Below, in pieces: positions 1-7,572 of a stretch of 64,000 nt of DNA. Below the pieces are notes generated by a model. That model made no database searches, had not been told where the DNA came from, and worked only from the letters and a program-made list of their open reading frames with translations. Source of the DNA: CAYLJV01 sp964399085 (lineage in GTDB: Archaea; Hadarchaeota; Hadarchaeia; Hadarchaeales; JAGGTB01); the NCBI GenBank assembly GCA_964399085.1, contig CAYNPN010000005.1, positions 1 through 64,000 on the forward strand, in the 5' to 3' direction. Each line of letters begins with the position of its first letter. The first letter of the stretch is position 1. Position numbers and translations under genes: made by a program.

Positions 1-2
1 AA

Positions 3-194
3 TTAAAACATATCGGATTCATCACCCACCAAACCTCCGGTTTGGAAGGTGTCTTCTCCGATAAAAAGATAAAGAGAAACTGGATAAACTTATTTTATAA
101 GCAGACAAACCATTACCTGAAAACTCTTCCGTTACTACCAAAAGATTTGCTTTGCTCATTAAAAAGCAACCACGGGGGGTTTATGAATGAATGA
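3..194 (+). CDS. C-terminal end of an unidentified protein (partial)
   Basis: An open frame runs from the window edge to a TGA at 192-194, giving about 63 codons with no start inside the window. The readable part includes HIGFITHQTSGLEGVF near its beginning and LPLLPKDLLCSL near its end. It overlaps the start of the following glycosyltransferase by eight bases, a spacing typical of translationally coupled operon genes, which supports it being real. I do not recognise the family. Given the neighbour it could belong to carbohydrate metabolism, but that is only inference from position. Confidence 0.5.
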   Translation, partial: LKHIGFITHQTSGLEGVFSDKKIKRNWINLFYKQTNHYLKTLPLLPKDLLCSLKSNHGGFMNE

Positions 195-1395
195 TCAAAA
201 TAAAGAAAATGAAAAACTCAGAATAGGATTATTCTCCTGGGAGTCTTTACACTCCATCCGAATAGGTGGTTTAGCAGAAGCTGTGACAAATCTGAGTAAG
301 GCTCTGACCGGCGAAGGAAACGAGGTCCACCTTTTTACTAGAATAGGGGAAAATCAGTCAGAATACGATCTCATTAATGGAGTACACGTCCATCGTTGTT
401 CATTTCCCACGAGTAGCAATATACTAGAATTGGCCCACAACATGTGTGAATCGATGGTAGGAAGATTCCACCACGTTGAGGAGCAATTTGGTGATTTCGA
501 TATCGTACATGGTCATGATTGGGTGACCGTGGATGCTCTACATGAATTCAAAAATGAGGGGTATCCCACCATTTTGACTTACCACTCAACTGAATACGGG
601 CGGAATGGAGGCGTCTTTGGAGACTGGTGGGAATTCGATGAAATCTCAAATAAAGAATGGTATGGTGGTTACGTCTCGGATAGAATAACCGCCGTTTCAA
701 CCGCCCTCAAGAACGAGCTTATGTGGCTATATAATATACCTGAGTGGAAAATTGACGTGGTCCCCAATGGGGGGGAGATTGGAATATATAACAGGGAGTT
801 GGATCCCGGCAGAGTAAAGGAAAGGTACGATATACACCCTTTAGCTCCGGTAATCTTGTTCGTGGGGAGATTGGAATATCAGAAGGGACCTGACCTTTTG
901 GTTAAGGCCATTCCAAATATCCTTGAAAATAGACCTGATGCCAGATTTATCATATGTGGGAAAGGTGGGATGAGAGGATATCTTGAAGACCTGATCAACG
1001 ATCTAGGTATATCAGATTCGGTTAGGCTTTTAGGATATGTCCCGGACGATGAGCTAATAGACCTATTGAACGCTTGTGACATTGTGTGCATTCCCAGCAG
1101 AAATGAGCCCTTTGGGTTAGTCCTATATGAGGCATGGGATGCCGAGAAAGCCGTCGTAGGCACGAATGTAGGAGGTCTAGATGAAAACATCGACAATTTC
1201 GAAAATGGAATTAAGGTCTATCCATATCCAGAATCAATCGCTTGGGGAATAAACTACATAATTGACGACCCGGAAGGGGTAAGAGTAATTGGTAGAAAGG
1301 GAAAAGAGAAACTCAAAAATTCGACTTGGCCGATTATAGCAAGAAAATACGAAAAAAAAGTTTACCGCAAGCTTCTGAATAAGGAAAATCAATAA
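187..1395 (+). CDS. GT4-family glycosyltransferase (glycogen-synthase-like)
   Basis: A 402-residue two-domain GT-B glycosyltransferase. The N-terminal Rossmann half carries the IGGLAEAVTNL segment typical of GT4/GT5 glycogen-synthase-like enzymes, and HGHDW around residue 110. The C-terminal half has the nucleotide-sugar site: FVGRLEYQKG, then the E-x7-E signature EPFGLVLYE followed by GTNVGGL. Length fits the family. Likely role is transfer of a hexose from a nucleotide sugar to a polysaccharide or glycolipid in the cytoplasm; the acceptor cannot be told. The ATG at 187 follows a run of six G at 174-179 and overlaps the preceding frame, indicating an operon. Confidence 0.85.
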   Translation: MNDQNKENEKLRIGLFSWESLHSIRIGGLAEAVTNLSKALTGEGNEVHLFTRIGENQSEYDLINGVHVHRCSFPTSSNILELAHNMCESMVGRFHHVEEQFGDFDIVHGHDWVTVDALHEFKNEGYPTILTYHSTEYGRNGGVFGDWWEFDEISNKEWYGGYVSDRITAVSTALKNELMWLYNIPEWKIDVVPNGGEIGIYNRELDPGRVKERYDIHPLAPVILFVGRLEYQKGPDLLVKAIPNILENRPDARFIICGKGGMRGYLEDLINDLGISDSVRLLGYVPDDELIDLLNACDIVCIPSRNEPFGLVLYEAWDAEKAVVGTNVGGLDENIDNFENGIKVYPYPESIAWGINYIIDDPEGVRVIGRKGKEKLKNSTWPIIARKYEKKVYRKLLNKENQ

Positions 1396-1551
1396 CGTTA
1401 TCCGATTGCCCAGACATTAATAAATTGGAGATAACAACATAACTCTTTATTATTCTCCCTTTATAAGATATGTAAATTTAATTTTACAAAACTTTATAAG
1501 GGTTGAGTTAAATTAAGTAATAGTAAAGAATAATTAACAAAAAGCTTTGAG

Positions 1552-2322
1552 TTGTTAAAATTGAATAAACCAAGATTTCCCATCGACCAGAGAAAGCAGA
1601 GAAAGCAAAATTTCTCTATAGCAAGTAAATATATTTCCCTCCAAGAAGAGAATGTTTCCGGGACTACTACTCTGATGGAGCAAAAAGGTAAGGAAGAATT
1701 TCTAAACTCATTGCTCCGACACGATTTGAAAAGCAAAGCTATTGTTATAGAAAGTTATTTAGATTTGCTGAAAGAGGCTAATCTTTCAGAAAAACATGAG
1801 AAATACCTCGAAAAAGCAGCCAGAGCAACGAAGGAAGAGATTGAGCTTATAGAACAGGTTAAAGATATGAAGGAGAGCAATAATGAAAATGGAACTATGT
1901 TGGAAATTAATTCAATGCTTAAGGAAATTATGGAGGAAAAGAAAGCCCGCGCCTTAAAAAAAGGAATAAATCTGGAATTCGAAGGATGCAATAGCGTTAT
2001 AAAAGGAAGCTTACTTCTCAAGGAGCTTTTCTACAATCTGATCGAAAATTCAATAAAGCACTCCGAAGCAGACAGGGTAAAAATCAAAGTCGAGGAGAAA
2101 AATGATGAAGTAATCGTCATTGTAGAAGACGATGGTAAGGGTATACCGGACGGAGAAAAGAACAAAATACTCCAAAAGGGGTACAAGAATGGAGAAAACG
2201 GAGGATCGGGAATGGGAATGTACTTCGTGGATAAAATTGCGAAAAGTTATAAGGGTGAAATTGAAGTCAAAGACTCCGATTTGGGTGGAGTTAAATTCAT
2301 CGTCCATCTAAGAAAGAGCTGA
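1552..2322 (+). CDS. Soluble sensor histidine kinase (DHp plus ATPase core)
   Basis: A 256-residue kinase core without a recognisable sensor domain. The H-box reads LLRHDLKSK with phospho-acceptor His57. The N-box is NLIENSIKHS (Asn166), the G1 box DDGKGIPD, and the G2 region GGSGMGMYFV, so all catalytic elements look intact. It has the same LLRxDLKSK architecture as the two degenerate kinases elsewhere in the window, and can serve as the intact reference. The first ~45 residues are basic and unrecognised. The start is uncertain: TTG at 1552 has a weak ribosome site, and ATG at 1675 is the next choice. A TATA-like CTTTATAAGG lies near 1492. No response regulator adjoins it. Confidence 0.8.
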   Translation: MLKLNKPRFPIDQRKQRKQNFSIASKYISLQEENVSGTTTLMEQKGKEEFLNSLLRHDLKSKAIVIESYLDLLKEANLSEKHEKYLEKAARATKEEIELIEQVKDMKESNNENGTMLEINSMLKEIMEEKKARALKKGINLEFEGCNSVIKGSLLLKELFYNLIENSIKHSEADRVKIKVEEKNDEVIVIVEDDGKGIPDGEKNKILQKGYKNGENGGSGMGMYFVDKIAKSYKGEIEVKDSDLGGVKFIVHLRKS

Positions 2323-2415
2323 TTACTCAGTTTTCTCCTTTGGAATTTTATTGAATATGTATACCAATAAACAAACTAAATAAATCCACAAATTCTTCCT
2401 GGGAATTTTACAAGC

Positions 2416-2757
2416 CTAACCGTACATCTTCTCTGGTTCTTCTTGTTCGTCGACATTAATTTCAATATCGCCAAATTTATCCTCATACTGTTCCAAGTGC
2501 TTTTTCATCCATTTAAACAGGCTTTTAAACTGAACAGGACTCATATGGAGTTCCACTTGTAACTCTCTCACCACTCGATCTAATTCCATATCGCCCGGCT
2601 TCCCGCTCGATTTTAGTTTCGGCATATGTTCCTCAGTATAAATCATCAGTTTTGCACCATTAGGATTTAGACCTCCAAAAACACCGTCTAAATGCACCTC
2701 TCTATACTCTTCCGACTTTTTTATCTCGAAGTTTGGAATTCTTTTAGACACAGACAT
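2416..2757 (-). CDS. DUF3467-like small protein
   Basis: 113 residues. The C-terminal half, MSPVQFKSLFKWMKKHLEQY followed by EDKFGDIEI, matches the pattern of the DUF3467 family, in which a beta-rich N-terminal part is followed by an SPxxAKxLxxxLxxNIxxYExxxG helix. Function of the family is unknown. The start is well supported by GGAGGTGA about four bases upstream of the ATG. It has its own upstream region with a TATA-like element and two palindromes (2758-3090), so it is probably transcribed separately from the TFB-like gene upstream of it on the same strand. Confidence 0.6.
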   Translation of the reverse strand: MSVSKRIPNFEIKKSEEYREVHLDGVFGGLNPNGAKLMIYTEEHMPKLKSSGKPGDMELDRVVRELQVELHMSPVQFKSLFKWMKKHLEQYEDKFGDIEINVDEQEEPEKMYG

Positions 2758-3090
2758 AAGCTCACCTCCATTAGACTCATCGTCATTCTTAAGAAAAATG
2801 ACAAGAAACTTATGATTTACTGATTCTTCGCGACCTATAATTATTGAAAATTATCCTCCTCTTCCAAAGATTACTCCAAGTAGTAGGACTAATTCAGCTA
2901 ATCAGGTAAAAGTTTGAAACATTCGACAAATTTTGTCATAAAGGAAAACGGTGGAACCGAAAAACGTTTTTCTTTTATAAAGAGAGAACATTACTTTAAC
3001 AGATTTTAAATAGGAAGAATACATAAATTTAATTGGTACCAACTTACTTCTCTGACAAATTCTGTCAAGTAGCATCTATTACAGCATTTA
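2758..3090 (-). promoter_or_regulatory. Intergenic region with TATA-like element and two GACAAATTYTGTC dyads
   Basis: This 333-base gap holds no credible gene. A TATA-like TTTATAAAAG (minus strand, about 2973-2983) could start transcription near 2950. A perfect 13-bp palindrome GACAAATTTTGTC sits at 2925-2937, just inside the predicted transcript start, and a near-identical copy GACAAATTCTGTC at 3054-3066, 129 bases away. Such paired dyads are typical of a dimeric repressor site for the DUF3467-like gene. The binding protein is unknown; the adjacent TFB-like protein is only a candidate. Confidence 0.45.
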
Positions 3091-3507
3091 TTACAATAAA
3101 TCTTGTAGTCTTTGCTCTCTCCTCTTACCCCATTTCCTTACCTTTTCCCTGACATATTGCAAGACCAATTTCGATTCATCGTTCTCTTCTAGTTCATTGA
3201 ATCGCCGAGCAAGTGTTCTGGGTGAAACATCAGCTGCTTCCGCCAGATCTTCCTTAGATATTTTCTCTCCACCAATAAGATTAGTCGCATGCCAAACGGC
3301 TGCCGCCGAAAAACTACGCTTTTGAGAAGATGTTAAACCCTTTCCCAAACCAAGGAAAAGCCTAAAAATAGTGGTAGCTGCTACTGCTACCTCCTCGTTT
3401 AATTCCAATTTTTCCCTCAACTCCCGAACCATCGGCTCCTCCTGAAGCCTAGTTTTAACCTTCGATCTCAATTCCTCGGGATCAGAAATACCATCTTCAG
3501 AACTCAT
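3091..3507 (-). CDS. TFB/TFIIB-like cyclin-fold protein lacking the zinc ribbon
   Basis: 138 residues resembling one cyclin repeat of archaeal transcription factor B. The helix-turn-helix-like end ISKEDLAEAADVSPRTLARR followed by FNELEEND matches the pattern of the second TFB core repeat, which contacts the BRE promoter element. The preceding SFSAAAVWHATNLIG matches the AAAIYLAxxL helix. There is no N-terminal Zn ribbon or B-finger, so it cannot recruit RNA polymerase like a complete TFB (about 300 residues). It may act as a promoter-binding regulator or an orphan TFB half. It lies downstream of a degenerate kinase and a 58-residue ORF on the same strand, gap 43 bases, suggesting one transcript. 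Confidence 0.65.
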   Translation of the reverse strand: MSSEDGISDPEELRSKVKTRLQEEPMVRELREKLELNEEVAVAATTIFRLFLGLGKGLTSSQKRSFSAAAVWHATNLIGGEKISKEDLAEAADVSPRTLARRFNELEENDESKLVLQYVREKVRKWGKRREQRLQDLL

Positions 3508-3550
3508 TGTTGTATTATGTGGTGAAACTGATAAATTAGTCTAACCATTT

Positions 3551-3727
3551 TTAGGAGGGCTTAACGGAAAAACGTGAACCTTCAGGCATGTCAAAGCCTT
3601 CTCTAGCTACCTCCCTTCTAGTATTCCTAGCTTCAATATACGCCAGAAACATGGGTAGTGGAGGATATTTTGGGTATAAATAAAAAATATTGAGAAAGCG
3701 GGCCCATCTCGAAAAAGGGACAAACAT
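3551..3727 (-). CDS. Small 58-residue ORF, unknown function
   Basis: An ATG-to-TAA frame on the minus strand between the degenerate kinase (40-base gap) and the TFB-like gene (43-base gap). The product begins MFVPFSRWARFLNIFYLYPK, is aromatic and proline rich in its first half, then turns charged (AYIEARNTRREVAREGFD). Amino-acid composition looks protein-like rather than random, and position in a same-strand gene run supports it. No strong ribosome site is visible. I do not recognise a family. It could alternatively be the end of a decayed longer gene. Confidence 0.45.
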   Translation of the reverse strand: MFVPFSRWARFLNIFYLYPKYPPLPMFLAYIEARNTRREVAREGFDMPEGSRFSVKPS

Positions 3728-3767
3728 AATGAGAGTTTCAATAAATCTGGTTTTTTTAATCCCCTCA

Positions 3768-4844
3768 TCAGGCCTTCTTTAAATGAACATCGATTTCTGC
3801 TCCACCGAATTCGGAATCTCGAATCAAAATTTCTGCATCATTACGTTCCGCAAACTCTCCAAGCATATAGTATCGAGCTCCGCCAGCGCCCGTAGTCTCC
3901 CCAGTGTAAAGTTCTTCAGTAAATAATTTTTTAATATCTTCCGGCATTTTTTCGCCATTATCCACAATCTTAAGTAATATTTCATTGTCTTCCACTATTG
4001 CCTTGAGTTCGATTCTACCGCATCCTGAGGTCTGAATTCTAGTCTTGAGAATCTGTGAGAAGAGAATTTTTAAAGAGTAATCTCCTCTCACCTTACCTAG
4101 CTCTCCGGAAAAATCTTTATTTATCTTAATTGACTCCCTCTCAGCTAAATCCGAAATATCATCTAAAACGTGGTCCATAATCCTTACTAGATCTTTTTCG
4201 CCTGTCCAACCGGCCGCCTCCCCTTCTTCGAGCTTTTCCGCTAGTTCTAAAATTTCGTCCGCCTGCTCGCCTGCCTTTAGAGCCTTTCTCAGGTATTTTC
4301 TATCTTCGTCTTGGAAATCTGCCTCTTCGAGCAGCTGTAGATATCCATTTATTGTCTGGTGCTTACTCCTCAAATCTTGCCTGATTAACGTGTTCAGGAA
4401 GTTTTTTCTTTCTTCAGCTTTTTCTCGAGCTGTAGCTTCGTGCTCTTTCTCCTTTCTCAACTTCCTGAAAGACACATTAACATTTCCAATTAGGACACTG
4501 ATAATGGAGAACAAAATAAAAAATATAGATAAATTCAGAAAAGTTATGTATAAATTATCGAAAAATCCGTGGCCATAGTAGAAAATTGAAAGGACTGTCA
4601 GGGATGAAACGCACAAAATGGAAGGAATAAAATTCCACCTTTGGAAATAAAAACCGCTTGTCAATATCAAGGGGAGGAAAAGTAGGAAGAACGGGTAGGC
4701 CGAACCTAGAAAGACTGAAAGGTAATAAATCGAAGAGCTAATAGCCAAAAAAATCAAAACGGAAATCAGGGTTTTCTCCCAAAATCCAAGATTCCATATC
4801 CGTTTATAAAGTGGCTTTCCAATCATGAGATTACTCTCCTCCAA
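3768..4844 (-). CDS. Membrane-bound degenerate histidine kinase (His to Gln)
   Basis: 358 residues. The first ~120 hold four or five hydrophobic helices, then a charged linker and a kinase core. The H-box position reads LIRQDLRSK: Gln156 replaces the phospho-acceptor His. The N-box region (LFSQILKTRIQTSGCG) lacks the usual Asn that binds Mg-ATP. The G1 motif DNG (295-297) and a G2-like TGAGGARYYM remain. A canonical autokinase reaction is therefore unlikely, and it is best read as a pseudokinase sensor. The kinase at 42346-43377 shares the same changes. It heads a minus-strand run with a small ORF and the TFB-like protein, hinting at a non-phosphorelay output. The second Met, M7, is an alternative start. 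Confidence 0.75.
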   Translation of the reverse strand: MEESNLMIGKPLYKRIWNLGFWEKTLISVLIFLAISSSIYYLSVFLGSAYPFFLLFLPLILTSGFYFQRWNFIPSILCVSSLTVLSIFYYGHGFFDNLYITFLNLSIFFILFSIISVLIGNVNVSFRKLRKEKEHEATAREKAEERKNFLNTLIRQDLRSKHQTINGYLQLLEEADFQDEDRKYLRKALKAGEQADEILELAEKLEEGEAAGWTGEKDLVRIMDHVLDDISDLAERESIKINKDFSGELGKVRGDYSLKILFSQILKTRIQTSGCGRIELKAIVEDNEILLKIVDNGEKMPEDIKKLFTEELYTGETTGAGGARYYMLGEFAERNDAEILIRDSEFGGAEIDVHLKKA

Positions 4845-5075
4845 TATTTTAATCCATCAGATTCATTATTAGACAGACACGCAGATATCCGCTATATTTA
4901 TTACTCCTAAAAAGTTTTAATTTGCCGATAAAATCCAATTTTCTATTTGCAATCCTCTAGAAAATCTGAAAACGGAATATTTCTCCTATTATGTATCAAT
5001 TTTTACTCAGGCTTTTATAGATATAAACGGGCTAGAAAAAATCCTGTCAGGAAAGTGAAAAAAGGCGAAAATAAA

Positions 5076-5148
5076 TGGGCCCGGAGGGAGTTGAACCCTC
5101 GATTTTCACCTCGTGAAGGTGACGTCATAGCCACTAGACCACGGGCCC
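5076..5148 (-). tRNA. tRNA-Val (CAC anticodon)
   Basis: Read on the minus strand, a 7-bp acceptor stem GGGCCCG/CGGGCCC, anticodon stem TCACC/GGTGA with loop TTCACGA (anticodon CAC), and T-arm GAGGG TTCAACT CCCTC are all present. The discriminator is A and CCA is not encoded. No intron is present. A TATA-like GATATAATC (minus strand, near 5165-5173) lies at the right distance upstream. Confidence 0.93.
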
Positions 5149-5158
5149 TCTATCAATC

Positions 5159-5298
5159 CTCAGATTATATCTTTTGAGAGAAACGTTATTAGGGTTTATT
5201 TCTCGACCCAAGCTACTCCTGGGGGATAAAAACATGTAGCTCCGATCCCAGTTAAAAGATAATCTGAGATATTTCTCTACCAACTGTAAAATACAGTT
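5159..5298. repeat. Inverted-repeat segments beside tRNA-Val
   Basis: CTCAGATTATATCTTTT (5159-5175) recurs inverted as AAAAGATAATCTGAG (5254-5268), missing two bases. A second, perfect 7-bp hairpin AACTGTA-AAA-TACAGTT lies at 5282-5298, downstream of the MscS gene. The first repeat contains the tRNA promoter. The arrangement could be a small non-autonomous element, a structured RNA, or a transcription end; the sequence does not decide. Confidence 0.3.
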
Positions 5299-5332
5299 AT
5301 TTCCTCTTAGGAGACCCTAGCATGGGTTTGTC

Positions 5333-6193
5333 TCAATCTTTTCCCAATTTCCATTCCCTGTCTTCATGCTGAAGAATCTCTCGATGTGGGAACGGGATTC
5401 CTATTCCTGCCTCCTCGTATCTTTTCTTGACGGTGGTGATTACATCGTTTAGCGCCCTTCTCTTCTTTCCAGGAACGGGATTATCTATCCAGAACAATAA
5501 AACAATGTTAACCGAGCTATCGGCGAGTTCGTCAATCATAGCCTTCGGAGCGGGATTTTCCATAATCTGATCGTTTTCTTCCATTACTTCCTCCGCTATT
5601 CGGCGAGCTTCAACCGGATCCGACTCGTAATCAATACCGATAGTTTCCTTAACCCTGAGCTGACCCTTCCTAGACTTGTTGTTTATCTCGTTGGAGGATA
5701 CCATGCTGTTTGGAATTGATACCACCTCACCATCAAATGTCTCTACTCTTGTCTGCATCACCGTTATATCCTCGACGATGCCGGAATAACCACCTATCTC
5801 AACCCAATCGTCAATCTCGAACGGCCTGGAGAACATCATGAGAAGACCCGAAATTACATTTCCTAGAGTTTCCTGAGCCGCTAAGCCGACGACAATCCCC
5901 ATAAATCCAGCTCCCGCAATCAGGCCTGTCAGGTTGACACCCCATACGCCGAGCAGAACAAAAAGTGCCACAGTGCCTATGATGATTTGGAAAATCCTGT
6001 AGGCCGTTCTCCGAAAATGCCTTTGGACCTTATCCATAGTGAGGGCTCGTACCGACCTCTTCATGATTCTAGCGGCGATATACGCCCCGATAGCGACTAT
6101 AATAGAGACTAATATTTTCCAAAAAAACGGATTTTTCGTAATGAAGTCGATGATCTGAGAAACATCTGGTAGATTTACCATGAGGTACCCCAT
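5333..6193 (-). CDS. MscS-family mechanosensitive channel
   Basis: 286 residues: an N-terminal hydrophobic helix (~15-45), a second (~70-90), and the pore helix with the glycine/alanine-rich TM3 pattern GLIAGAGFMGIVVGLAAQE (~90-108). The MscS beta domain follows (FSRPFEIDDWVEIGGYSG), then the C-terminal alpha/beta vestibule with the IPFPHREI end. It opens under membrane tension and releases solutes during hypo-osmotic shock. Length fits the small MscS class. M1 or M5 may be the start. It is monocistronic here. With Kdp and Trk in the same window it fits a cell facing salinity changes. Confidence 0.9.
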   Translation of the reverse strand: MGYLMVNLPDVSQIIDFITKNPFFWKILVSIIVAIGAYIAARIMKRSVRALTMDKVQRHFRRTAYRIFQIIIGTVALFVLLGVWGVNLTGLIAGAGFMGIVVGLAAQETLGNVISGLLMMFSRPFEIDDWVEIGGYSGIVEDITVMQTRVETFDGEVVSIPNSMVSSNEINNKSRKGQLRVKETIGIDYESDPVEARRIAEEVMEENDQIMENPAPKAMIDELADSSVNIVLLFWIDNPVPGKKRRALNDVITTVKKRYEEAGIGIPFPHREILQHEDREWKLGKD

Positions 6194-6321
6194 TGTTGTT
6201 CAAAGATAAATTTTATAACTATTTTCACGTTTCAAACTCGTCATCAAAAACGGGATTGAAAATTTCTCCATGCAAAGAGGACTTCGATTTTCCCGGCTAT
6301 CGGCTAGAAGTACCTCTGAGA

Positions 6322-6330
6322 TTTATATAA
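6322..6330 (+). promoter_or_regulatory. TATA box for a probably leaderless transcript
   Basis: TTTATATAA centred near 6326 lies about 24-27 bases before ATG codons at 6350 and 6353, and no ribosome-binding sequence precedes them. This spacing places the transcription start at the start codon, the usual archaeal leaderless arrangement. Confidence 0.5.
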
Positions 6331-6349
6331 TCGGAATTCAAATGGAAAA

Positions 6350-7477
6350 ATGATGTTCAAGAAAAATGAAGTTTGTGAAATTTTAGGTATTGAGAAGCCG
6401 ATAATACAAGCGCCGATGGGTCCTTTTCTCACGACGAACCTCTGTGCAGCGGTATCCGATACAGGATGTCTTGGTTGCGTCAGCCATACCGGAAGTTTCA
6501 CATATATGAGGGAGAAATTTCCGGAAGATTTCAATGAAATAAAGGAATCTGCCCCAAAATTAGTCAACGATGCATTGGAGATGGAAGAGAGGATGGGTAA
6601 GGACGTTTGGACCTTACAGCAAATCCAGGACGTGAAGGAACTTACCGACAATCCCTTCGCAGTGAATGTGCGAGTGACTCAAATCCAAGTTGACGCCCCA
6701 TACCTGATAGATGCCATTATTGAGGAAAGAGAGAATGATCCCGAACTAGCCGAACAGCTAAAGGTTGTCGTCACTTCAGCTGGAAATCCGGAACTTTACA
6801 CGGAAAAATTACAAGACGCAGGGTTAAAAGTAGTTCACGTCGTTCCTACAGCATATCACGCACAAAAGGCCGAGTCCGCAGGTGTCGATGCCGTGGTCGC
6901 CTCCGGCCATCAGGCGGGAGGGCATATTTCCTGGAGTCCAGTCCATACAAATGTACTGCTGCCGGCAATAAGTGATGCTGTGGACATACCGGTTATATCG
7001 GCTGGAGGATGGAGTGATGGAAGGGGCCTCGTAGCTGCTCTAACTCTTGGAGCTGATGCAATATATATGGGGACGAGGTTCATAGCTACTCAAGAAAGCG
7101 ACTTTCACGAAAACTACAAGGAAGCAGTAGTCGAAGGGGAAGCAAGGGAAACGGTTGCTACCGCCGGAATGCTAGGGCCAATCCGAATCCTAGAAAACGA
7201 GTACACGGAGAAGCTACAAGAGGCTCTAGACAGTGTCGCAGGACCTTTCAAGGAGAAAGCTCAGAACTTCGATGAGTATCCGGAAGTTTACGAGGCAAAG
7301 ACAAGAGCTTCTCAGGCGGATCCATATGTAGAGGGTGAAGTCGACGACGCACCCGTCCTCCTTGGTGAAGCAATGGGCAGAATCAACGACATCCCGACAG
7401 TTGAAGAGCTTGTTGACAGAATACTGGAAGATGCAGAGGAAATCATCAGGAAAAGATTGCCTTCTTACCTAGAATAG
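6350..7477 (+). CDS. Nitronate monooxygenase / 2-nitropropane dioxygenase family flavoprotein
   Basis: 375 residues forming the FMN-binding TIM barrel of this family. The start motif PIIQAPMGPF, the central SGHQAGGHISW (catalytic-His region of nitronate monooxygenases) and the phosphate-binding segments VISAGGWSDGRG and ALGADAIYMGTRF-like TLGADAIYMGTRF are all present. Class I members oxidise alkyl nitronates; many archaeal members have no proven substrate. The C-terminal ~60 residues extend the barrel. Either of two tandem ATGs may be used. The RnfC-like gene follows 95 bases downstream on the same strand, raising the possibility of a shared redox role, but a hairpin lies between them. Confidence 0.85.
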   Translation: MMFKKNEVCEILGIEKPIIQAPMGPFLTTNLCAAVSDTGCLGCVSHTGSFTYMREKFPEDFNEIKESAPKLVNDALEMEERMGKDVWTLQQIQDVKELTDNPFAVNVRVTQIQVDAPYLIDAIIEERENDPELAEQLKVVVTSAGNPELYTEKLQDAGLKVVHVVPTAYHAQKAESAGVDAVVASGHQAGGHISWSPVHTNVLLPAISDAVDIPVISAGGWSDGRGLVAALTLGADAIYMGTRFIATQESDFHENYKEAVVEGEARETVATAGMLGPIRILENEYTEKLQEALDSVAGPFKEKAQNFDEYPEVYEAKTRASQADPYVEGEVDDAPVLLGEAMGRINDIPTVEELVDRILEDAEEIIRKRLPSYLE

Positions 7478-7481
7478 TAAG

Positions 7482-7508
7482 ATGGTTCGGTGGTTCGAAA
7501 CCGACCAT
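7482..7508 (+). terminator. Hairpin after the nitronate monooxygenase gene
   Basis: ATGG-T-TCGGT pairs with ACCGA-CCAT around the loop GGTTCGAA, a 9-bp stem with one bulged base, starting five bases after the stop codon. No T-run follows immediately, so it could instead be an RNA-processing or stability element. Confidence 0.3.
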
Positions 7509-7572
7509 ATTTCCCCGTTTGTAGGGGCCAAAATTAATATTGGCCGATATTCCCTTTCAAAAAGGGCCTTAA

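Noticed and set aside
4947..5177. A 76-codon plus-strand frame across tRNA-Val
   Set aside because: It overlaps the tRNA gene completely, and its sequence comes from the tRNA.
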